Positions 7,568 through 14,678 of a DNA stretch of 18,799 bases are shown here, in pieces (the stretch's first letter is position 1; each line of letters opens with the position of its first letter). The notes under the pieces were generated by a model. The model did not search any database. It saw nothing but the letters and a program-made list of their open reading frames with translations, and was not told the DNA's origin. The stretch is from assembly GCA_009774245.1 (NCBI GenBank), contig VSNM01000091.1, positions 1 through 18,799 on the forward strand. The letters are read 5' to 3'. Source of the DNA: Lachnospiraceae bacterium (lineage in GTDB: Bacteria; Bacillota; Clostridia; Lachnospirales; Lachnospiraceae). The translations under genes and the position numbers were made by a program.

Positions 7568-8684
7568 TTATACAGCTGTACCGCTATTTTTCCATTTCAG
7601 GTAGGCATTGATGAATCCGTCCAGTGCACCATCCATCACTGCATCCACATTGCCCGACTCAAAGTTCGTCCTGTGATCTTTTACCATGGTATAGGGCTGC
7701 ATGACATAGGAGCGAATCTGGTTGCCCCAGCCGATCTCCTTCACCTCGCCGCGTATGTCGGAGAGTTTCTCGGCATTCGCCTCCTGCTTGAGCAAAAACA
7801 GCTTTGCCTTCAACATCTGCATCGCCTTGTCCTTATTCTGAAACTGGGAGCGCTCATTCTGGCACTGTACGACGGTGCCTGTCGGAATGTGGGTGATGCG
7901 GATTGCCGACGAGGTCTTGTTGATATGCTGACCGCCGGCGCCGCTGCTGCGGTAAGTGTCAATCCGCAGATCGTCCTCGTTGATCTCCACATCCAGGTCT
8001 TCCTCGATATCGGGCATCACGTCAAGCGACACAAACGACGTCTGGCGCTTTCCCTGCGCGTTGAATGGCGAGATACGCACAAGCCTGTGCACGCCCTTCT
8101 CCGACTTGAGATAACCGTAGGCATTCTCTCCATTGACCTGGAAGGTGACAGACTTGATTCCAGCCTCGTCCCCGTCCAGATAGTCGAGCACATCGATGGA
8201 AAAGCCCTTCCGCTCCGCCCATCTGGTGTACATGCGGTAGAGCATTCCCGCCCAGTCACAGCTCTCCGTGCCGCCTGCACCCGCGTTTAATTTCAGGATC
8301 GCATTGCACTTATCATACTCTTCTGACAAGAGCGTACTGATGCGGAGCTCCTCAAATGTCCCGATAAAGCTGTCAAGTTCCTCGCGGATCTCCGGTATCA
8401 TCTCTGCGTCCTGCACCTCATATCCCATCTCAATCAGCGTCTCGATGTCCTCATACTGTGATTTGAGCCCGTTACACTGATCGACTGTATCCTTGAGCTG
8501 TTTTAGTTCTTTCATCTGTTTGTTGGAGCGGTCCGGATCGTCCCAGAAACCGGGTGCCTCCATCTCGCGCTCTAGCTCCTCAATACGCCTCTCCTTGTTA
8601 GCGAGGTCAAAGTGAATCCCTCACTTCCGCTAATGGACTTTCGTAGGTCTGTAACTCCTGTTTCATCTGGTCGAGTTCTACCAT
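7568..8684 (-). CDS. prfB: peptide chain release factor 2 with programmed +1 frameshift
   Basis: RF2 releases peptides at UGA and UAA. The gene starts at ATG 8684 (AGGTGGT about 7 bp upstream). It reads 25 codons to CTT TGA C at 8612-8606 and continues in the +1 frame from GAC (8608) to the stop at 7568. The joined product is 371 aa. At codons 22-25 stands AGG GAT TCA CTT followed by UGA, so an internal AGGGA Shine-Dalgarno-like site sits exactly where other bacteria carry it. This is the known autoregulatory frameshift: low RF2 lets the ribosome slip. The SPF anticodon-like tripeptide is at joined residues 205-207 and the catalytic GGQ at 250-252. It lies 43 bp downstream of secA. Annotation from ATG 8563 (331 aa) would miss the N-terminal 40 residues. 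Confidence 0.97.
8606..8619 (-). promoter_or_regulatory. prfB programmed +1 frameshift site
   Basis: On the minus strand: AGGGA, then TTCA, then CTT TGA C. The slippery CTT, the in-frame UGA (8609-8607) and the following C match the conserved RF2 recoding site. The stop codon is codon 26, as in E. coli. Confidence 0.95.
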
Positions 8685-8727
8685 TGCGTTCACCACCTTT
8701 TATATATCATATTAGAATAACTTCGTT

Positions 8728-11295
8728 TTATGCTTTCCGCCCGCAGCACTGTTTGTACTTCTTTCCGCTTCCGCACGGGCACGGATCGTTCGGGTACACC
8801 TTCACCTCTGCGCGCATCTTGGGCCCCTTCTGCAGAGACTCATCCTTGTTCGTGCCTGTGACCTTTGCTACTTCCTCGCGCTCCACCTTCTGCTCTACCT
8901 TGACATGCAGCAGCATACGCACAGTGTCCTGCTTGATGCTGGCTGTCATGGCGTCAAACATCTCATAGCCGTTCATTTTATACTCTACAAGCGGATCTCT
9001 CTGACCGTACGCCTGCAGACCTACGCCCTGACGCAGCTGGTCCATGTCGTCGATGTGGTCCATCCACTTGTGATCGATCGCCCTCAGGAGAATGACGCGC
9101 TCAATCTCGCGGATGCTCTCAGCCTCAGGGAACTCAGCCTCCTTGCTCTCATAGAGCCTGACAGCCTCTTCCTTTAGCTGGTGCTTCAGTCCGTTCTTGG
9201 TCTTCTTGGAAACGCGGTCGAGCACCACCGGATGCAGCGGCACGATCGGGAGCAGCAGTGTGTTGAGTTCTTTCAAATCCCACTCCTCTGGCTCCAGATC
9301 ATCGTTGATCACCGTGTCCACTGAGCTCTCGACAATGTCCGTGATCATCTTATAGATCGCGTCGCGCATACTCTCGCCGTCGAGAACGCGGCGGCGCTCC
9401 TCGTAGATGATCTCACGCTGCTCGTTCATAACCTGGTCGTATTCCAACAGATTTTTTCTGATGCCAAAGTTGTTGTTCTCAATCTTCTTCTGTGCATTCT
9501 CGATTGCGCTCGTGAGCATCTTGTGCTCAATCTCCTGCCCCTCGGGAATGCCCAGCGTATTGAACATGTTGATCAGACGCTCCGAACCAAACAGACGCAT
9601 GAGGTCGTCCTCGAGCGAGATGTAAAACCGGGACATACCGGGATCTCCCTGACGACCTGAACGACCGCGCAGCTGATTGTCAATACGCCTTGACTCATGG
9701 CGCTCCGTGCCGATAATCAAAAGCCCTCCTGCTGCCCTTGCCTCCTCGTCGAGCTTGATATCCGTACCGCGCCCCGCCATATTCGTCGCGATCGTGACCG
9801 CGCCGTGCTGTCCTGCGTCCGCCACGATCTCCGCCTCGAGCTCGTGAAACTTCGCATTTAACACCTTGTGCTGGATACCGCGCCGCTTGAACATCTTGCT
9901 CAGCTCCTCGCTCGCCTCGATCGTGATCGTGCCGACAAGTACCGGCTGACCTGTGGCATGCGCCTGCTCCACCGTGTCGACGATCGCCTTGAGCTTTTCT
10001 TTCCTGGTCTTATACACGCAATCCTGCTTGTCCTCACGGATCACTGGGCGGTTTGTCGGCACGACGACTACGTCCATGCCATAGATATCGCGGAACTCCT
10101 TCTCTTCGGTGAGCGCCGTACCGGTCATACCGCACTTTTTGTCAAACTTGTTAAAGAAATTCTGGAACGTGATCGTGGCAAGCGTCTTGCTCTCGCGCTT
10201 TACCTTGACATGCTCCTTCGCCTCGATCGCCTGGTGCAGACCGTCGGAGTAACGGCGCCCCGGCATGATGCGCCCTGTAAATTCATCGACGATCAGCACC
10301 TCATCATCCTTCACCACATAATCCTGGTCGCGGAACATCAGGTTGTGCGCCCGCAATGCGAGTATGATGTTGTGCTGGATTTCCAGATTTTCCGGATCAG
10401 CAAGGTTCTCAATCTGGAAAAACTTCTCCACGCGCTCCACGCCCGCGGCCGTGAGGTTCACGACCTTGTCCTTCTCATTGACGATAAAGTCGCCTGTCTC
10501 CTCCTGTTCCGTGCCCATGACGTAGTCCATCTTGGTCATCTCGGGAACGTCCTCGCCTCGTTTCATCTGCCTTGCAAGGATATCGCACACCTCATAGAGC
10601 TTTGTGGATTTGCTGCTCTGTCCCGATATGATTAACGGCGTTCTCGCCTCGTCGATCAGCACGGAGTCCACCTCGTCGATGATGGCATAGTGCAGCTCTC
10701 TCAGAACAAGCTGTTCCTTATAAATTACCATGTTGTCACGCAGATAGTCAAAACCGAGCTCGTTGTTGGTCACGTAGGTGATATCGCAGTTGTACGCCGC
10801 GCGCCGCTCCTCGGGCTTCATATCATTGAGCACGACGCCGACTTTCAATCCCAGAAATTCGTGCACCTGCCCCATCCACTCGGCATCACGCTTTGCCAGA
10901 TAGTCATTGACTGTGACGACATGGACTCCCCGTCCTTCCAGTGCATTCAGATAAGCGGGGAGAAGCGCTGTCTGCGTCTTGCCTTCACCGGTTCTCATCT
11001 CCGCGATGCGCCCCTGGTGCAGGACGATGCCGCCGATTAGCTGTACCCTGTAATGTTCCTGATTTAGTACACGCCTTGCGCCCTCGCGAACGACTGCGTA
11101 AGCCTCCGGCAGAATGTCATCAAGGCTCGTGCCCTCCGCCACCCTCTTTTTAAACTCCGCGGTCTTGCCCCGAAGCTCCTCGTCCGTAAGACCGATCATC
11201 TCATCGCGGTAGCCTTCAATCTTTTTCACGATGGGCTCGATTCTTTTCAGTTCGCGATCGCTGTGTGTACCGAATACTTTTTCTATAATACTCAT
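8728..11295 (-). CDS. secA: preprotein translocase ATPase SecA
   Basis: SecA is the cytosolic motor that pushes unfolded preproteins through SecYEG. The protein is 855 aa from ATG 11295, which has GGAG about 7 bp upstream. A longer TTG start at 11307 would overlap that ribosome site and is less likely. Visible motifs are Walker A MRTGEGKTQ (residues about 100-108), VTVNDYLAKRDAEWMG, the DEVD Walker B (about 208-211) followed by DEARTPLIISG, the GTIT/SIE region, TNMAGRGTDIKL and GRSGRQGDPG. The C-terminal zinc-binding PCPCGSGKKYKQCC is complete, so the SecB/ribosome-binding tail is present. It is the first gene of the operon with prfB, the usual order in Firmicutes. Confidence 0.98.
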   Translation of the reverse strand: MSIIEKVFGTHSDRELKRIEPIVKKIEGYRDEMIGLTDEELRGKTAEFKKRVAEGTSLDDILPEAYAVVREGARRVLNQEHYRVQLIGGIVLHQGRIAEMRTGEGKTQTALLPAYLNALEGRGVHVVTVNDYLAKRDAEWMGQVHEFLGLKVGVVLNDMKPEERRAAYNCDITYVTNNELGFDYLRDNMVIYKEQLVLRELHYAIIDEVDSVLIDEARTPLIISGQSSKSTKLYEVCDILARQMKRGEDVPEMTKMDYVMGTEQEETGDFIVNEKDKVVNLTAAGVERVEKFFQIENLADPENLEIQHNIILALRAHNLMFRDQDYVVKDDEVLIVDEFTGRIMPGRRYSDGLHQAIEAKEHVKVKRESKTLATITFQNFFNKFDKKCGMTGTALTEEKEFRDIYGMDVVVVPTNRPVIREDKQDCVYKTRKEKLKAIVDTVEQAHATGQPVLVGTITIEASEELSKMFKRRGIQHKVLNAKFHELEAEIVADAGQHGAVTIATNMAGRGTDIKLDEEARAAGGLLIIGTERHESRRIDNQLRGRSGRQGDPGMSRFYISLEDDLMRLFGSERLINMFNTLGIPEGQEIEHKMLTSAIENAQKKIENNNFGIRKNLLEYDQVMNEQREIIYEERRRVLDGESMRDAIYKMITDIVESSVDTVINDDLEPEEWDLKELNTLLLPIVPLHPVVLDRVSKKTKNGLKHQLKEEAVRLYESKEAEFPEAESIREIERVILLRAIDHKWMDHIDDMDQLRQGVGLQAYGQRDPLVEYKMNGYEMFDAMTASIKQDTVRMLLHVKVEQKVEREEVAKVTGTNKDESLQKGPKMRAEVKVYPNDPCPCGSGKKYKQCCGRKA

Positions 11296-11329
11296 ATACG
11301 GCTCCAATCTATTGAATCTTTGTATAACC

Positions 11330-11364
11330 GCAGTGTATGTTGATTAACATAATGTATCCACTGC
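11330..11364. repeat. stem-loop in the secA leader
   Basis: GCAGTG (11330-11335) pairs with CACTGC (11359-11364), and inside it TATGTT (11336-11341) pairs with AACATA (11346-11351), leaving a one-sided bulge of 7. In the secA mRNA it begins about 8 bases from the predicted start site. I do not recognise a known leader RNA. Confidence 0.4.
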
Positions 11365-11378
11365 AAAAACCAATGACT

Positions 11379-11407
11379 ATTGTATCAGATAACACACATA
11401 AATTCAA
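11379..11407 (-). promoter_or_regulatory. secA promoter
   Basis: On the minus strand TTGAAT (11407-11402), 17 bp, TACAAT (11384-11379), with an extended TG-A before the -10. Transcription would start near 11372, giving a leader of about 77 bases. A 7-1-7 perfect inverted repeat, AAATTCA/TGAATTT (11400-11414), covers the -35 box. Confidence 0.7.
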
Positions 11408-11433
11408 TGAATTTTAAATGAACTTTTTTCGAA

Positions 11434-11901
11434 TCAGTGTCTGCCCATGTACTCCTTCCGCAAAAGCCGCAGTAGTACAACATCATAATACCTATTGTTA
11501 TTAAAATAACCCAGCTCCTGAACTCCCTCCAGTTTATAGCCTGCTTTCTTGAAAAACCGAACCGCAGTCTGGTTACATTCCGCGATCTGTACGGCAATCC
11601 GCTGATACGCCAGACTATCAAATATGTACTGCTCCATCAGCCCGAGCGCCTCCAGACCATATCCTTCCCTGCGGTTGCGCTCGTCCGGAATCACGATCCA
11701 CAGCCCCGTATTTTTCCATTCCGGATGCCGGTGCACCATTCCAATCATACCAATCGGGGCACGGTTCTCCTTGTCGACAATGGCATACCATATATCAATG
11801 CCATCATCGGCCATACGATGTTCCGAGAGCGGAATCAGTATGATTCTCTCCGCCTCCAGATACTCCAGATAAATGGATTGGTTGTTGTTCGTGTCTGTCA
11901 T
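11434..11901 (-). CDS. GNAT-family N-acetyltransferase (RimJ/RimL-like)
   Basis: This 155-aa protein has the GNAT fold: a beta strand GMIGMVHRHPEW, the strand GLWIVI, then RNRREGYGLEAL with the acetyl-CoA-binding R/Q-x-x-G-x-G/A motif (RREGYG). The final N..A..FFKKAGYKLEG block (residues about 109-125) is typical of RimJ/RimL-type members, which acetylate N-termini or small amines from acetyl-CoA. It is slightly shorter than the usual 165-185 aa, with a compact N-terminus. GGAG lies 8 bp before ATG 11901. The substrate is unknown. It is upstream of secA in the same direction but secA has its own promoter. Confidence 0.85.
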   Translation of the reverse strand: MTDTNNNQSIYLEYLEAERIILIPLSEHRMADDGIDIWYAIVDKENRAPIGMIGMVHRHPEWKNTGLWIVIPDERNRREGYGLEALGLMEQYIFDSLAYQRIAVQIAECNQTAVRFFKKAGYKLEGVQELGYFNNNRYYDVVLLRLLRKEYMGRH

Positions 11902-11932
11902 TCTATCATCTCCGAAAAAATGTGTTTTTGCA

Positions 11933-11950
11933 GGTACAATTCATTGTACC
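11933..11950. promoter_or_regulatory. 18-bp palindrome over the GNAT promoter
   Basis: GGTACAAT (11933-11940) and ATTGTACC (11943-11950) form a perfect 8-2-8 palindrome. On the minus strand it contains an extended -10, TG-G-TACAAT, with transcription expected near 11926 and the GNAT ribosome site shortly after. A repressor bound here would block polymerase. Because it is symmetric, a TACAAT also faces the plus strand. Confidence 0.55.
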
Positions 11951-12018
11951 ATGATTACAGATGAATTTCTTCTTTTTTGAAACTCCATTTCCGGCATTTT
12001 TTAGATTCGAGACATTGG

Positions 12019-12289
12019 CTATGTCCCCACCCGTATCACGATATCCGCCGCGGCTATCGTGACCAGGCGGTGCGCGATCATCAGTATCGTGCGATCCTGC
12101 CGCAGTCTCCTGACCGCTTCCTGCACAAGCGATTCTGACTCGTTATCCAGCGCCGAAGTCGCCTCGTCTAATATCATGACAGGCGTATTCCTGATGATTG
12201 CGCGGGCGATCGCAATGCGCTGCCTCTCTTCCCGACAACGTATTTCCGCGCTCTCCCGGCACAGTGTCATATCCCTTTGGCAGTTTCAT
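12019..12289 (-). pseudogene. remnant of an ABC exporter ATPase domain
   Basis: Only the last third of a nucleotide-binding domain is left. From 12289 one frame reads MKLPKGYDTVPGERGNTLSG, and from 12228 another reads ERQRIAIARAIIRN, VMILDEATSALD (Walker B and D-loop) and ILMIAHRL (H-loop). The break is inside the LSGGERQR signature, at about 12229, and fits a 2-base deletion. Walker A, the Q-loop and the whole membrane domain are missing, and the C-terminus stops early at 12019. The piece begins 2 bp after the stop of the HTH-PurM gene, so a deletion has probably fused the two regions. It was likely part of a multidrug/lipid type exporter. It is not expected to be functional. Confidence 0.85.
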
Positions 12290-12291
12290 CT

Positions 12292-13536
12292 TCAAATCAA
12301 CCAGATGCGTGCGTCAGGATGCTCGTCGTCCTTTTGTACCGTTCCCAGCCGACAGCACTCATGGTACTTTTTGATGATTTCCACCGCCCTGCCGCTTTCC
12401 TCCTTGGGCACTGCCAGCACCATGCCGATGCCCAGCGCGAAGTCCTTCAGAAAACACTCCCTGTCCATCAGGTTCAGGTCTTCTATATATTGAAACAGTG
12501 CCGGAACCGAAATCTGTGAAATGTCAATACATGCCCCGAGCCCTTTGGGTATCGTACTATAACATTTCCTGTTAAACAGGGAATTCGTAATGACGAAAAC
12601 ACCATGTACAAGCTTTTGTTCCTGCAGTTCGCTGACCACATTGACATAGCAGGCGTTTGGCTTCATCAGCTCATCGATGAAGAGATTCTGTTCACCAATC
12701 CTTGCATACAACGCGTCCGGTCTCCTGTCCAGAATCACTTTGATAAACGGATAACTGACTGAAGCGATACCCTCCGTGTGCAGTCCGATCAGGACATCTC
12801 CCTCCGTGATCGTTTCTCCTCCGATCATTTTTTTCCTGTCCGCGACACCCATGACCGAAGCCGCGACCCTGTATTCCCCTGTGTGGTAATTCACCGCCTG
12901 GCCGCTCACCTCCATCCCCGCAAACACGATTTTGCTGCGCTCGCATGCCTCCTTGAACGATTCGGCCATGAGCAGGAGCTGTCCGCTGTCATTGTTTCCG
13001 CAGACGACATTTGCCTGCAGAAACGACGGTCTGACCCCGAAACGGATCAGGTTGTTGGCAGCGCCTGACACCAGATCCATACAGATCTCCCTGTCGTAAC
13101 CATTTTCCATCGCAAAACGTTCTTTGGATCCAGGGACATGGTTTGCGGACACCCACACCGGATCGTCCATCGCCGATGTATCGAACCGGAAAAATACGGG
13201 TTCCGTATACTTTGCCCGCAGCAGCCTCCTGTCTATGGTGACAAGGCTGTCTATTCGTTTCTTGACCATATAAAGCTTTCTGGTATCGAGCCCGGTGTCC
13301 TCATATTTGATAATCTTGCGTTCCTCCGAAAGCCCGTTCAGCAGATAGTCAACCGTTGTCTCAAGCGACTGCGCAATGTCATAGATCATATCCACTGACG
13401 GAAGGCTCTGCCCCTGCTCCCATCTCGAAACTGCCTGATAGGACACGTTCAGGATATCCGCAAGCTGTTTCTGCGTCATTCCCTTCGACCGCCGCTGTTC
13501 GGCAATCGCCCTGCCTACTTTTTCCCTGTCCAGCAT
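12292..13536 (-). CDS. HTH (XRE)-PurM-like fusion, probable ligand-sensing regulator
   Basis: The protein is 414 aa. Residues 8-64 are an XRE/Cro helix-turn-helix (MTQKQLADILNVSYQAVSRWEQG) and 76-405 align by eye with complete PurM (AIR synthase): YEDTGLD ~ YKDAGVD, EICMDLVSGAANNLI ~ TIGIDLVAMCVNDLI, EGDVLIGLHTEG ~ DGDVLIALGSSG, GIGMVLAVP ~ GVGMIIALP. The enzyme's signature sites are replaced: TDGVGTK is ANHVPGSK (131-138), GGETAEMPG is GMEVSGQAV (207-215) and the HLTGGG loop is FVITNSLF (314-321). Catalysis is therefore unlikely. I infer a DNA-binding regulator whose enzyme-derived domain senses a purine intermediate, nucleotide or other ligand. GGGAGGG lies about 7 bp before ATG 13536. It is divergent from an AraC regulator, with no purine gene nearby. 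Confidence 0.85.
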   Translation of the reverse strand: MLDREKVGRAIAEQRRSKGMTQKQLADILNVSYQAVSRWEQGQSLPSVDMIYDIAQSLETTVDYLLNGLSEERKIIKYEDTGLDTRKLYMVKKRIDSLVTIDRRLLRAKYTEPVFFRFDTSAMDDPVWVSANHVPGSKERFAMENGYDREICMDLVSGAANNLIRFGVRPSFLQANVVCGNNDSGQLLLMAESFKEACERSKIVFAGMEVSGQAVNYHTGEYRVAASVMGVADRKKMIGGETITEGDVLIGLHTEGIASVSYPFIKVILDRRPDALYARIGEQNLFIDELMKPNACYVNVVSELQEQKLVHGVFVITNSLFNRKCYSTIPKGLGACIDISQISVPALFQYIEDLNLMDRECFLKDFALGIGMVLAVPKEESGRAVEIIKKYHECCRLGTVQKDDEHPDARIWLI

Positions 13537-13719
13537 ATCTTTCCCTCCCCCTGCATTTTGTCAATACCCTGCTGTCTCCATATCACTGATACATAAAAGT
13601 TTATCACAGGGAAACAATCTGCACAATCAACGAGATATTGAGACACGATGCACTACTCAACCAGAATCATTTAATTTCTTTTTTGAACTTATAATTCCCT
13701 GTTTTTTAGATTACAGTCA

Positions 13720-13748
13720 TTTACCCACTATTTTAATTATGCTATACT
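13720..13748 (+). promoter_or_regulatory. promoter of the AraC-type gene
   Basis: TTTACC (13720-13725), a 17-bp spacer and TATACT (13743-13748). Transcription would start near 13755, downstream of the ATG at 13739, which supports the later start at 13787. The rest of the 200-bp divergent gap (13537-13719) is AT-rich and has no strong minus-strand promoter that I can defend. Confidence 0.6.
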
Positions 13749-13786
13749 CAATACATTCAACTGCAGCCGAAAGGGAGGTATCCATC

Positions 13787-14626
13787 ATGCCGCTTCCACT
13801 AAAACCCGGTTACAACTTTAATTTTGCACGCATCAGGCGTCCGCCACACTATGAGATGTCCTCCGCCGAGGCCTATACGGACTTTTATGGCATTTCCTAT
13901 ATGATCAGCGGGGAACGCCTGATCTATGGCCCCGACTACACCACTCTCACGCAGGCAGGCGAACTGAACTGTATCCCCAGATATGAGTACCGCCGCACCA
14001 CCTACATCTCCGACACGCCATATGAACATATACTGATCAAATTTACAGATTCCATGGTCGCAGAGCTCTTCGGCATTATTGGCTCCGACAGTTATGAGGA
14101 ACTCTGTCAGGAGCATGTCATCCGGTTTGAACAGCACACGCAGGATAAGATCTATGGAATCCTGCTGGAAATGGAGCAGGAATGGAACGCCTACAGCCAG
14201 TATTCCGAGCTGCTGTTGAAAGGGCTGCTGAACCAGCTGATCATCACCTGCCTGCAGGAGCATATCATCAGTGATGTCAAAGTCCTCAGCCTCGAAAAAA
14301 GACATGACTGTCTCGCCAATGCGATCAAGTACGTAAAGTCGCACCTGCGCGAGAATCCCTCGCTGAACACGACCGCCCGGCAGATCAATATCTCGCCCTC
14401 TTATCTGTCCAGGATCTTCGTGACCTATCTGCACACGCCGTTCTCAACGTTTGTGCTGAACGAAAAGATGGCTTACGCACAAAAGCTCCTTGTCCACTCG
14501 AAGCTGAGCATGACCGAGGTCGCCATCGAGGCGGGGTTTTCCAGCAGCTCCTATTTCAGCGACTGTTTCAGGCACAATACCGGCATGTCGCCGCTGCAGT
14601 TTCGGAGGGAAAATGGCGCTGTGTAG
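13787..14626 (+). CDS. AraC/XylS-family transcription regulator
   Basis: The protein is 279 aa. Residues about 1-130 form a cupin-like ligand domain (beta-rich, YGISYMISGERLIYG... and PYEHILIKFT). Residues about 175-278 hold the two AraC helix-turn-helix motifs, the first NTTARQINISPSYLSRIF and the second MTEVAIEAGFSSSSYFSDCFR, ending in the family signature TGMSPLQFR. Members usually respond to sugars or other small molecules and activate nearby genes. The start is ATG 13787, with AGGGAGG 8 bp upstream; an earlier ATG at 13739 has no ribosome site. It is divergent from the HTH-PurM gene and converges on the MATE operon, so either may be a target, but no ligand can be read from the sequence. 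Confidence 0.93.
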   Translation: MPLPLKPGYNFNFARIRRPPHYEMSSAEAYTDFYGISYMISGERLIYGPDYTTLTQAGELNCIPRYEYRRTTYISDTPYEHILIKFTDSMVAELFGIIGSDSYEELCQEHVIRFEQHTQDKIYGILLEMEQEWNAYSQYSELLLKGLLNQLIITCLQEHIISDVKVLSLEKRHDCLANAIKYVKSHLRENPSLNTTARQINISPSYLSRIFVTYLHTPFSTFVLNEKMAYAQKLLVHSKLSMTEVAIEAGFSSSSYFSDCFRHNTGMSPLQFRRENGAV

Positions 14627-14635
14627 CCAAACGCC

Positions 14636-14670
14636 ACAAAGGACACTTCGTCATTTGAAGTGTCCTTTGT
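14636..14670. terminator. hairpin terminator between AraC and MATE genes
   Basis: ACAAAGGACACTTC (14636-14649) pairs perfectly with GAAGTGTCCTTTGT (14657-14670) around a 7-base loop. On the plus strand it is followed by ATTATCTATTATT, a weak U-rich tail. On the minus strand the tail is poor (GGCGTTT). It serves the two converging genes. Confidence 0.7.
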
Positions 14671-14678
14671 ATTATCTA

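Noticed and set aside
9868..10635. 255-codon plus-strand frame opposite secA
   Set aside because: It is the antisense shadow of secA, has no ribosome site and its protein is of low-complexity His/Leu type.
11296..11307. TTG start giving SecA four extra N-terminal residues
   Set aside because: It would start inside the GGAG ribosome site that serves ATG 11295, and the standard N-terminus begins with the following Met.
13557..13563. Perfect TTGACA on the minus strand before the HTH-PurM gene
   Set aside because: It lies only about 20 bp from the start codon, so the -10 would fall on the ribosome site; no TATAAT-like box fits.
13739..13786. Earlier AraC start
   Set aside because: It lies upstream of the predicted transcription start and has no ribosome site; AGGGAGG precedes ATG 13787.
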